Below are positions 11,991 through 22,340 of a stretch of DNA of 45,089 bases, one piece after another. Made by a program: the position numbers and the translations under genes. Below the pieces are notes generated by a model. That model saw nothing but the letters and a program-made list of their open reading frames with translations. It ran no database searches and was not told where the DNA came from. Positions within the stretch are counted from its first letter, which is position 1, and the number at the start of each line of letters is the position of its first letter. Source of the DNA: Astrothelium macrocarpum. Its lineage: Eukaryota > Ascomycota > Dothideomycetes > Trypetheliales > Trypetheliaceae. The DNA lies in contig JAGEMR010000188.1 of NCBI GenBank assembly GCA_021030915.1, positions 1 to 45,089 of the forward strand, in the 5' to 3' direction.

Positions 11991-14089
11991 TTCGTGGGGT
12001 TGTGGGGTAGCGGCCAACTTTACAGTAGTATTTAAAGAAGTTCCAAAGGCATTGTACCCCTGTCTCGTTACGTACATACGTGCGACTCTGGTTGTGAAAC
12101 CCAGCATCTTAAGAAAGGTAAACAACAATGCTATAGTTTTCTATCCCATCCTCTATCATGCGAAACAGAGGAACCAGATTAGCTCTGATTCCAGCTGGAC
12201 TTTCTCCCCGTTTCCACAGTAGCAAATATCAGGGAAATGGCCTTGTCTCTTGAAACAGTATGCTCTGAATAAGTGGCAGCAAAGAGATTGATTGAGTTGG
12301 CCACATTACGCGTCTGTCATCAGGCTGCGCAAATATTACCATAATCATTTTGACTTATAGTCAAGGGCTGTCACAAGGCTGCAGAATGTGCGACATTGAG
12401 CGGTTTCCATCTCCACAACTCACATAATGGAGAAGGTTTGATCGTGCGATACGCCCCGAACCTCGTATCCACGGGATGGAAATAAGCGTAAATCGGCGAT
12501 ACCGCCTATCCTGCCGGTCCCTACACCGCATAATCATTGACGATGGCAGGTGAGACGACTCGGAGTATTCCTAAACATTCCAGGCTGAAAGAAAGTTTTC
12601 TTTTTCTGCTCAGTCGTAATGATCCTCCACAGATCATACCTGAGGTAGTTTAGCACGCTGACTAACCTTACTTTACCCCTGCACACGGAGCGGAGTTTAG
12701 AAGGGCTCCGCAATTCTAAGCACAATCAATAATCTTGTATACTACTACCATTCCGATTATAGTCTATGGTAGCTTGGAAAATCCATCACTCCAATTAACC
12801 GTTAGCTTCACTAAAGCCTGGGGCAAAGTACCATCGACCCTGCATTGAGAAAAGTCACTGGTGAAATAATTCCGCGCGAGTGCGGTATGGTAGAAGTGGA
12901 GCTAAAAACACGTGTTCCATGGATATTGTCACAAGTGCCATCTCTTCACCGGTCTATGACATCCTTTTTCGCCCTTTGCTTAGTTTTGTTTACCTTCGAC
13001 AAAATCGTGCCAAGGATGAAACAGTGGAAGTCGCTTTCTCATGCGTGACGTTGCAAATCCCTTTACACAAAAGAGAAGATCTCACGTTCGTCTATCACGA
13101 AAACTCAGTAGTAGCTTATTTGAAGTAGCTGTTAACTAGTGTATGTTGTTGCAATCCGCTGTGGACTGCCAAAAACACAACACATAAGGAGCATTGCTGG
13201 CACGCCTTGGACATAAACACTAGATTATTTTGATGGTACATCTGCAGACTGGATGGAAAATCCCTCAGTACGTAAAAGTGGCTTCAAGCCTCTTGCTGAT
13301 CTGGAGATTCCGTAGAATTTACAATGGGCAAAAGATAAACGACTGATCAACCTCAACAGTCAAACAGCGCAGCCCAACACCAGCGGCACGGCTGCCATCT
13401 TATGTATGTCATCTCGCAAATAGGCCCTGAAATGCATGCAGGAACGGAAGAGGTCACGGTAGTTGTCCTCAATTTGAGCGGGAGTTCCCGGGAGAGCGTT
13501 ATCGTTCCTTCAATGGCTCCTCTCCACTGAACATGGACACGCGAATGATCTCTGCTCCAGCCAATGTTCTCTCCCTCAGCGAACATTTTAGGTTATGACT
13601 ACTCTAAGCGGTACAACGCTTTCAGACCTACATTTGCCGATCTCATGATTTCCTAGATATCTGTTGAGAAGGCAAAAAGACGAAGACATCAAGTTTACCA
13701 CTAGGGGACATATGTGGCGACATTCTTACCTTACCCAGAGCTGACGAAATCGGGTCATCGAGGTGGCGCCCAAAGTGGCGCGTCGTGTAAGAAGGAAAGA
13801 AAGAGATTACATGTTGCGAGCCAATCAGCCTCTGCAGCGGTTTCAGCATCGACCCCCACCGCTGGAGGATGAGAAAAGCAAAACCAAACCTGTGCGACCC
13901 GACAAGGTACTAGCCGTGCCGTCTCGCGCTAGGCACTAGCAATCCGTCTAAAATCCTTCAGAGTCCGTTCTTGCACTTTAAATATTGACACAGGGACGTT
14001 TGTCCTTTAGAGGTTTAAAAGCCAACTAAGAAATTGGTCAGCCTTACGGCAAAGGTAGCTTATTCAACTTGTCTGAGGGGCATGAAGCT
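11991..14089. other. Gene-free interval
   Basis: About 2.1 kb of normal base composition. Several open frames of 60-90 codons exist on both strands (for example 12880-13128 plus and 13353-13586 minus), but none shows a domain, a good start context or linked exons. The last few hundred bases before 14090 presumably hold the promoter of the downstream regulator; I see no defined element. Confidence 0.5.
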
Positions 14090-16781
14090 ATGCCAACGTC
14101 TACCCCAGTTCAAACTATTTCCATTGCACACCAAGATCTCCACTCTCAACCTTCAGCTACCAATAGAAAATGGAAACCGCGCCGGCGAGGGGCATGTGGC
14201 ATGTGCAAAGTGAAGAAAATTCGTTGTTGGTACTTTTACTGCTGGGGAGCCAATCAATTGGCTAATATTAGCTACACAGGCGACGGTGCAACGCCATGTT
14301 TGAACTGCCGAGTGCGTGCGGTCTCTTTCGGCGATTTTTTCCTTTTCTTTTTTATGGCTAATTGAACCGGCTAGAGACACAATCAAGAATGCCAATACGT
14401 ACTCTCAAAGAAGCGACAGCCAGCCAAGAAATCTATAGGATCCGTGACTCCGGAGAAGTTCTCAGCAAGTCAATCGCATCTTGAGGAGATTAGCAGCATT
14501 ACATCCGACGTCCTTGTCGCATCAAATGAGGGGCAGCTGTCGCCAGTTCTAAACCTTTCGCCAACCGGAACCGCCAGCTCTTTGAACGGATCTGATAATA
14601 TTTGGCAGGGAAGGGCTTCAACCTCTGACGATCAGAGTACAGAAGCGATCGATCGCGATAGTGTACATAGCTTACCACTACCACCAACGGATACAAGAGA
14701 CGTACAAGACTACAATGCATTCTCTTGGCCATTTTTCACAACAGATACTGACTGGCAACTCGACTTCGACATCCCGTTTGCAGCTGGGAATGCCGATGCA
14801 TCCACAATTGCAAGTTCAACAATATTCACTGAGCTAGACATGTTGCAACCCGATAATCGATTGACCCAAAGCTTCGATTCTACAGGATCCTCGGGGGACT
14901 TTCTTGGGTTATTGAGCCTCAGTGAGAAAGTAAGCATCCGTGTTGCATTCCTGGTTCAGTAGGATAGTCTCTACACATGCTGACACAAGTTAGAGCGTCC
15001 TAGCAAAAAAGTTTCCAGGTAAGAAACCCGTTTCCAAGCTGGAAAGATAGATGTTGATCAGCTCTGAATGAAGATCCCGTACCAAGTATCAATTTCTCTC
15101 TAAAGGCAATATTCTCGGTACAGGATAGAGGGTTCGAAAGCATAAGCAGTGACAAGCAAGACGAAATAGATCGTATTTTTAAAAGAATCTCTCTTGTACA
15201 GGCTCAATTACCATTCGTAGATATTGGTGAAGAGCAATATCGTGATGGCTATGCTGCCTGGTATTGGAATGACGCAGTGTTAATGGAAAGCTGCAGAGCA
15301 GGTACGTCTCATAATGACAGCACCAGAACCAACATACGGGCCAAGTTTTATTGACATGAGTAGCATGCTTTCAAAAACCACTAGGGTATTTCACACTTCT
15401 CTCCCGATTCTGCTGAAGTAATTACTGACAACCATAGTATATCGAATTTTCTGACAGAATCATATTTCAACAATTGTCTGAAAGAAGCTAGAAACCGGCC
15501 TGAAGAGAACCCGATGTTGATATCACTGATCGACTCAGTTATGGCTTTCGGATATCAGGCCTTTTTGACAGTCACACAGCGCTTTATAGGACCGGACGAG
15601 AGAAAGAGGGTTAGTTATTACTCAAGATTGGCATTACGCTCTCGTTGTAGCGTTTTACGTCTACCTGACACGCTCTTGAAACTGCAAGTAAGTTGTACCT
15701 CCCGGCATTATTGAAAGCTCTGCACTAACTACCCAGACAATTCTAGCAATGGTCGGTTGAACTTCTCGGTTCTCCCACAATATAGCTAATCAATACCCTA
15801 GACAACTGTCTCCGAACAGATCGACGATACCATACATACCGAACTCTTAACCGGCGCAGTTAGTTGTGCCCGGGTGCTAAAACTCGAAAACCGCGACTTG
15901 ATGGGCAACGTGAACACAAGCAGCAAAGAAGGGGATCTCGCGAGGAGAAGCCTATGGTTTCTATACTCAGTCGAGGTCCCTCATTCTCTGCGGCGCGGCG
16001 TCTCGCCAGTAAGAGCCTTTCTAGGGTGCATAGGACGAAGAGTGTTTTGACGATAGAGAGCAGGCACTTAATCACGACTGGATAGATCACGCTCCACCAC
16101 AGGCGGGGAAAGAGACAGACTGGTTTCCACTGCAGTGCTTATATGCTACTGTTATTAGCTCCGCAGCCAATATGCTCTACAACCAGCGGGCCCTCCGCCA
16201 ATCGCCTGCCGAAAGAGAGCAGAAACTGGAGACGGCGTATAAGCTCTTAGAGGGCTGGAGGGGCTACCTTCCGGCTTGCTTAAAGGATATCCACAAACAT
16301 GAAATGCGGAGAAGTTTGGATGATCATCAAACACGCCACATTGCGTTATCCATGTTTCAGCAGTACCACGAGGCCATCTTTATGATTTATTTCCCGTGGA
16401 CAGGAAACTCGTCGACTGGCATGGTTTCGGAGGAATGTCGCAAGACAAGCATGGAGCTGTGTGTAAACTCTGCTCAGGTTGTTTTGTCTATTGCGAATCA
16501 GATTTCCTCTCTCGATTTACTTGACAGGTAAGTTGATGACTTCCAATCATGAATCAAGCTCAAATACTGAGAGCTTGAACCACAGCAAGTTCATCAATTT
16601 GATCTCGATGTCAATTTGCATGACCTTTTTAGACGTGGCGAATAGCCCTGGTGCGAAGAAAAGCATATCATATCTGAGTATGGGTTGTGGCATCTTTGGG
16701 AGTCTAAATTTAGACAACGAAGTGCCCCTCGCCGAGGTGCTGGAATTAGCGCGAACTGCGCAGAAAATTAAGGAAAGATGA
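14090..16781 (+). CDS. Zn2Cys6 transcription factor (second regulator)
   Basis: My preferred model has ten exons: 14090-14225, 14280-14311, 14375-14929, 14994-15018, 15062-15301, 15458-15687, 15737-15751, 15802-16008, 16064-16527 and 16586-16781. It gives 699 residues with every phase consistent. Residues 36-62 are a zinc cluster (Cx2Cx6Cx5Cx2Cx6C; CGMCKVKKIRC, then CLNC) assembled across three exons, which is unusual for so short a motif. A Ser/Thr-rich region follows, then the fungal-specific regulatory region (WFLYSVEVPHSLR, LYATVISSAANMLYN, IALSMFQQYHEAIFMIYFPW). The 15-bp exon (TILAM) and the 156-bp intron at 15302-15457 are the least certain parts. An alternative splits that intron around a 91-bp exon. 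It is probably a nuclear regulator of nearby metabolism; targets unknown. Confidence 0.78.
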
Positions 16782-18474
16782 TTCAACAGCAATTCGAGTT
16801 CGATGTAGAATGGTTCGAAAAGAATATTTTAATGAAACTAGACCCGAAATGGATAGTCAAGTTTGAACTAAGAGGGGCAAGCATCGAAATCGAAGGAGAT
16901 ATGTTTGTCGAAGTATTACGGATCTTTGACCGGTCATATCGTAATCAATGCAATAGTATTAGAAGATGAAAGAAGCTCTCTGGCAAAGAAAAGGATGTAC
17001 AATTGAACACATTGATTGGATAGCCTTCCCCGGTGAAGCAGCCGCGCCCGTATTGTCGTTTTCGTGCGTAGATTAGCATTCTTCGCCCCGCACTAGCGGA
17101 CCGAGATAAGCTCAGCCGCGCCTGCATTGAAGTTGCGTTCTTTGCGTTCTAGACGGAATGGCAAAAGCAATGTAAAATGCTCCATACTTTTTAAAAATTT
17201 GCCTGCAGGAAAAAGGCGATATCGGCCGCAGATACTGCCTGCTTGGTGTAGGCGCCTGTTCTCCAGTTTTGCGCCTTATGCGTCACACGGCTACGTTTGC
17301 AGCACATGATGTGCTGGTTTTGCTTCATTCCCGCCTATTCTATGATGCGGGCATCTCCACTCAAGACTGTCAGCCTTGGCATATCAAGAATTTTCGCAGT
17401 CTTGCAGACAAATTGCGCTTCAACCCGTGGCTTCCAGAACTTCGAGAAAGTGGAGTGCATGCGTTACAGTACCCGAGTACTCTCAAGTAGCGCAAGTCGA
17501 ACCGTAATTCCTATTCTCGACGCTTGTTATCTGAGGAAGGAGCTGCAGGAGGGCAGCCACGTTACGATGGATTTTAATTTGGATCTCCAAACTTCTGGCA
17601 ACACGTCATACCTGAACAATACTAGCATTTCTAATCCAAGTCTTATAGATTTTCAAAATAAGACTATATTATTTAAATCTATCAAAAGTATTGGAGGGTT
17701 CTTAGCTTAAGGTTAGGCTGGCTAGCAATATGGCTAGGCTATTAGAATCAGAGCTAGGCCAGTCATGGTCAAGCATAGGCTAAATGGAGTTAGACTTCTA
17801 TAATCTTGTTCGGCTGGGACGTTGAAGTCAGGAACAGGCTGTTAGAGTCAGCAATCGGGACAACTTCGCCGCGCTGGGAAGTCTTGAAGTCGCAAGGGGG
17901 CGGAAGCCGAGACCAGAAGTCTGTTGTACACCATCAACGATCGAGTAAACAGCCTCAGTAGGCCTATCGCGTCTCCCTGGCGCTTCGGCCGATTTCGGGC
18001 GAGTTGAGGGTTTTATGCAATCTGTTCCATGCAGAGAGTGCATCATCTTGCATTCTGCAAAGACTTTCCGCGCTGGAACGGGACGGAAATAAGCTACTTA
18101 AAGTGTGGTGTTGATATGCACGCCACACGCCGGTACTTGGGCTTGCAAAACGTCCAGAACAGTAATAACATCCATGGCCAATTTAGATGGGGACCTTGGA
18201 CTTTAGGTACACAGCATGCTTGGCATTGGACAAACATCTATGATGTGATGCAAGTTTGACAAAATGCTGGCAGGGCCGCGTCAACTTTGTAGGCATGGCC
18301 TTGATCAGAGATGCCGGCTCAGTGCTATGAGCAGCAACTATATCACTTTTCAGACAAGAATGGTAGAATAGTAGAAGGTCAACGGCCTCGATTCTTTCAC
18401 ACTAACTACATAGTAACTAGTGTACATTGTGTGCCACTGTGCATTTGATCAACTTCTTCATTGCCTAGCCTAAG
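16782..18474. other. Gene-free interval with degenerate short repeats
   Basis: There is no convincing gene. Open frames at 17127-17710 and 18029-18259 lack domains and introns. Around 17710-17850 there are imperfect repeats of the form AGGCTRTTAGARTCAG. The sequence is not strongly AT-biased, so RIP has not acted here. Confidence 0.45.
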
Positions 18475-18593
18475 CTAGCCCTCAACTAAATCCTCCTTGA
18501 TGGCAGAGGGAAAACCTTGGGGTGCATCCATAGTCTTGCCTCGCAGCGAGGCAGCCAGCAGCTTTAGGTGGAAGCGAGGTTGCCGGGCCTTGG

Positions 18594-18815
18594 GAGAAGA
18601 GTTGAGAGGTGGGGGGAAGGAATTGAGACGTGGGGGAAAAGAGTTGAGAGATCGGGGATAACTGAGAAGTGGGGGTAGGCAGTCTGGTGACAGCTTGTCA
18701 AAGCTGACAGCGGCTGCAGGTATGGGGGTCCACAGAAAGTCCACAGAAAGTCCCACAGAAAGTCCCACAGAAAGTACGTGAACGCAGATATTCGGTCTAC
18801 GCAGATATTCGGACT
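18594..18815. repeat. Mosaic of short tandem repeats
   Basis: Three different short arrays lie side by side. From 18594 to 18676 is a purine-rich array with irregular units around GAGTTGAGA plus runs of G. From 18730 to 18775 are four copies of an 11-13-bp unit containing CCACAGAAAGT. From 18783 to 18815 is a doubled CGCAGATATTCGG. The minus strand is open across the whole block (18475-18849), giving a protein with repeated LSVG and SFPPxLN units, but I see no sign that it is expressed. Confidence 0.75.
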
Positions 18816-18849
18816 CATCGGCTCGGTCGCTCGGTCGGCCATAACCCAT

Positions 18850-19504
18850 TACTCATCTGCATCCTTCCATCGTATTCAGCCGCATCCTTGTGTGTCACGC
18901 GACGACCACAGCACTGTATGCATCAGTTCCTAACGCTTCCAAGTACTTGATAAAAGTTTTTAGACGTTCAAGACTATCTCACACAACCTTCACCGCCGTA
19001 ATTAGCTGAATGTTGAGCTCTTTGTCTTCCACACGAGCAAACCCTCCACCAGTGACACCTCATCATGCACATCGAACGTCATTGTAGCACTATATAGTAG
19101 TGTCTGATTGTGGCTTTATATTTCTGTTTGTAAAAGCATTGCTGATTCTTGCATGACAAGTCAATCCACCTTGCTCTATCTTGATGACACTCTTTCCCAA
19201 TTTCGGAGAATTGTCAACGAACAAAGTGAATTGATCCTTCAGTGCAGTATCATCGGACCCTGTTATGAGATGCATACCGGAGCCTGAGATCAGGTGTTTG
19301 TAGAGAAAGGACGCAGCATGAAAACTTAGATTTACAGCGGGACGAGAGAATTCCTATCTTTTTGATTCCAGTCCTCAACTTGAAATTAAATGAATAACAG
19401 CAATTTATTTCCCAATGCTCTTGATTATGCAAGGAACGATATGTCTATAGAAGTATTGAAAACGTCGTGGCTGCCTGCTTTAACAATCAGTGGATCCATG
19501 TTTG
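18850..19504. other. Gene-free interval
   Basis: Normal base composition, no linked exons and no domain. The minus-strand frames at 19090-19432 are short and featureless. Confidence 0.45.
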
Positions 19505-20000
19505 TTACTTGACCGACAAAGGTCTCACGAAAGGAAATACAAGAAGTTCTCTGATCCTACATACCTTCATTATTCTGTGTACTGTATTATCATCTTCGAA
19601 TTCTATCGCCCAGGCTTGCCGGTCTTTGATCCAATCCACCAACTCCCTCCTGTCCGTGTATACAGGAATTTCAGGGAGTGTGTCGGCTGAAGCTCTGGCT
19701 TTAAGACTCATTCGTCTTACCACTCCCATAACGCAGTTTAGCTCACCCAAACTATCAAGACCGGGGCAGGAGCAACAGCGGTCAAATTTAACATATAATA
19801 AATTAGTTTCTAACGATTTATTTAGCATTCTTATTCAATCGGAAATGGTGAGCGAAGAGGAGTCGCTCTCGATTCATGAAATCCCCTATATTGGGTTGAT
19901 TTTCACGATTATCAGCGCCAACGTTCAGTCGCGCCTTGCTGCTGTAAGTGATATACGTTCGTACCAAATCTGGCCTGAGCTTGACCGGCTTATTGGACAC
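19505..20000 (-). other. Possible retrotransposon coding fragment
   Basis: The minus-strand frame at 19505-19828 contains LPEIPVYTDRRELVDWIKD and TVHRIMKVCRIRE. The spacing of the YTD motif and the later helix recalls the RNase H region of fungal Ty1/copia elements (YTDSxxL, then a conserved IRE-like helix). The adjacent minus frame at 19818-20000 is not obviously related. No reverse transcriptase motif or long terminal repeat is visible. The plus strand is also open across 19467-20006 (179 codons), but reads as a hydrophobic antisense frame. The assignment is tentative. Confidence 0.25.
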
Positions 20001-20246
20001 TTCTAGTACCCCCTAGGACACACCTGTGGCAATCACTTGTTTTCTCGAAAACCTTTTACTATTTCATTAATTATACCCATAATAATCCCACATCACTCCT
20101 AAAAAGATAACTATCCAACATGTAACAAACAGCTTAGCGCATGTCCGATAGCTCGAACCCTGTACTATAAACTACAGGTGTGAGGTGAGATTACGTGGAA
20201 TCATTGGACGATACATCGCAGATGCGCAGTACGAAGCCTTTCCGCT

Positions 20247-21956
20247 TCAATTGTCTTCTTTGCTTAGGCGGTCCGGTATCCAAGGAACATTACCGACTCG
20301 ACGGCCGAGTTGCTTTCTTTTGCGCTTTCTCATTCGCGTGGAACTTCTTCCCACTTCAAGCACCACGTTTTCGACTTGCTGCTGTACGCTTTCTTGTACA
20401 GGACCACACGATGACACAATGACCTTGACCACTGTCTGGGCTTCTCGTTCGGCAAGCCTTTGTGATAACTGGTACAGGGAGGCTCTACATCGCGATGCGT
20501 CGTCTGCAGACATGGCTCCCGTATCGGCGATGATGTAAACAAGTTTGAAATTTTGAAGTACGTCACCTAGGATGCTCAAATAGTCGTCATCAAAACGGGC
20601 CTCTAAGAACTTCCGGGACTGAAGAGAGAACTGCAGATCTGTGTATGACGAATGGTCCAGGCTCAAGGCCTGAAGTAGAAGGCTCTTGAAGATCTCCTGG
20701 AGCGAGTGATCCTTGCTGTCCTTCAAGATCCATAGAGAGGCAGCCTGATTATTAACTAGCTGCTCGACGACGCTTGCACAGTAACCACGAATATCGAGCC
20801 GTTGTTGAATTGTACCCTTGAGAAGTAGTGCCGATGAAGCCGACGACGCGTTCCAACCTCGAAGCTTGGGCGACGTCCAGAACTCGGCCATATCTGACTT
20901 GAATGGCAATCGATGTCTGTCGCGTAGCGCAATGGCTGCACGGAGACTAGACCTGTGGTCGATGTTGCAGTGCGACGAAATCATGTTCAGCGCCTGAGTG
21001 GATTGCATGTCTGTTGGCTTGCAACGTAACCCAGCCCTCAGGCTCGCGTTCATTGCTTGATCCAATGCAAGATCTTCCGGCAACTGAATTCCCATAGCAG
21101 CTGAGCTAGACAGTTTCGTCGGCGCATCCTCCTGCTTCCTTTGACTTCCTCGGAAGGTCAAGTTTCGAATCTCGCGGATCTCGATGTGCAGATTGTGCAG
21201 AGCCCCTTGCTCTACCTGGCTGCTCACGACTGAATAACTGGTAATCGTGTGTGCTTCCTTCTTGATTTCTATGACCAGATCGTCGTAGTGAAACGATGCT
21301 GGCCTTGTGACAGAATGATGAGCATGACCAAGTCTGGACTGTTTGTACCATTCCATGGCGCGTATAAGGAAACGCACAATGTGAGTATAAAGTGCTGCGA
21401 CGGCATGCTGTATTTCTTCTGTTGGGTACCGCAGCACAGCAAGCTCTACCCGCGGAAGGGAGTCGGCGATGTCATTAAGAGCAGTGATAATTCTCCTACC
21501 AATAGTTTCATGCTCGAAGACAGCCTGAAATTATTGTCAGTGATATTCTTACTGCTTCATTTCAAAGGACGCCCAGACCTCAAAGAGAATTTTCATAGCT
21601 CCCCAGACTAGGGAGACATGTTCTGGATGGCGCTGCACCAAAACATTCATGACGTTGTCATAATGGCATACTCGCGCCGAAAACGCAATGATATATTCTC
21701 GAATCCTAGAGCCGCTGCGTTTGCTTCGATAATACGCTTTTGCGGCAAGAGCTACATTGAGGATATCTTGCAAGCTGCTTGCATATACTTGGTCTACGCG
21801 CCATGGTTTTTCTGGATCTTTGGTCAAGATTTCTGTCAAAGCCCTTGTTCCTTCTTGAAAAGTTTTGTCTGCCGTCGCAAAGAGATTTGGCAAAGGCTTG
21901 TCTTTACAACAACAGTGTGAGAGGACCTCTGAAGAACGCGAGAATGATTGGGCCAT
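20247..21956 (-). CDS. DUF7708 NLR-like protein with degenerate nucleotide site
   Basis: Two exons (21579-21956 and 20247-21524) give 551 residues. The N-terminal half matches the fungal DUF7708 domain often placed ahead of NACHT/STAND ATPases (RHPEHVSLVWGAMKILFE, ADSLPRVELAVLRYPTEEIQ, VRFLIRAMEWYKQSRLGHA). The later region keeps the layout of an NTPase, but the P-loop position reads LLLKGTIQQR (359-368), lacking GxxxxGK[ST]. The Walker B position reads VYIIADT (455-461) with no acidic pair. The protein therefore probably does not hydrolyse ATP, and it ends with a basic tail rather than a repeat domain. The intron donor is GTCTGG, weak but in exact phase; the nearby GTAAGA at 21557-21552 would break the frame. 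It is divergent from the AAA ATPase, 384 bp apart. Function unknown; a regulatory or decoy partner is inference. Confidence 0.72.
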
Positions 21957-22340
21957 GGGGATCTCCGGACTGTTCGGGGAGCCAAGGAGGGGTCAGGGAT
22001 TCCCGTTCCCGCTGGACCACCGAAATGAGACATTCGACAGCTGTTTCGCATAGGGGGGCTTGTTCACAATATTGTCAGGAAGAGCTCCAGCAGGCAGCTA
22101 CAAGTACCTTTGAAAAGGCTGATGAACATGGAAGCCTACATTGCTGCCTTGTGTGCTACGATGTCGCTAACCGAAGCCGACGAAACCAATCATTGGAGAT
22201 GGCGCGTTCATGACAGCACATCGGTGCGCCCGTGGTACATATGCGGCGAGGGATGATAAGGTACCTATCTGGGCTCTACTCCTTCAAGAACCGCATCTCT
22301 GTGAGCTCGCTGTCATGGCCAGAGACGATAGGACGTGTCT
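21957..22340. promoter_or_regulatory. Shared divergent promoter region
   Basis: These 384 bp separate the start of the minus-strand DUF7708 gene (21956) from the start of the plus-strand AAA ATPase gene (22341). With so short a gap the two genes probably share regulation. I see no clear TATA box or named operator. Confidence 0.5.

Noticed and set aside
15302..15437. Two ultra-short introns (25 and 20 bp) in the second regulator as the main gene model
   Set aside because: Fungal introns rarely fall below about 40 bp. A single 156-bp GT-AG intron ending at 15457 keeps phase with one event, so it is preferred; the alternative is kept as a finding.
19467..20006. 179-codon plus-strand open frame as a gene
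   Set aside because: No domain and no promoter signal, and the opposite strand has the more protein-like sequence; probably an antisense frame.
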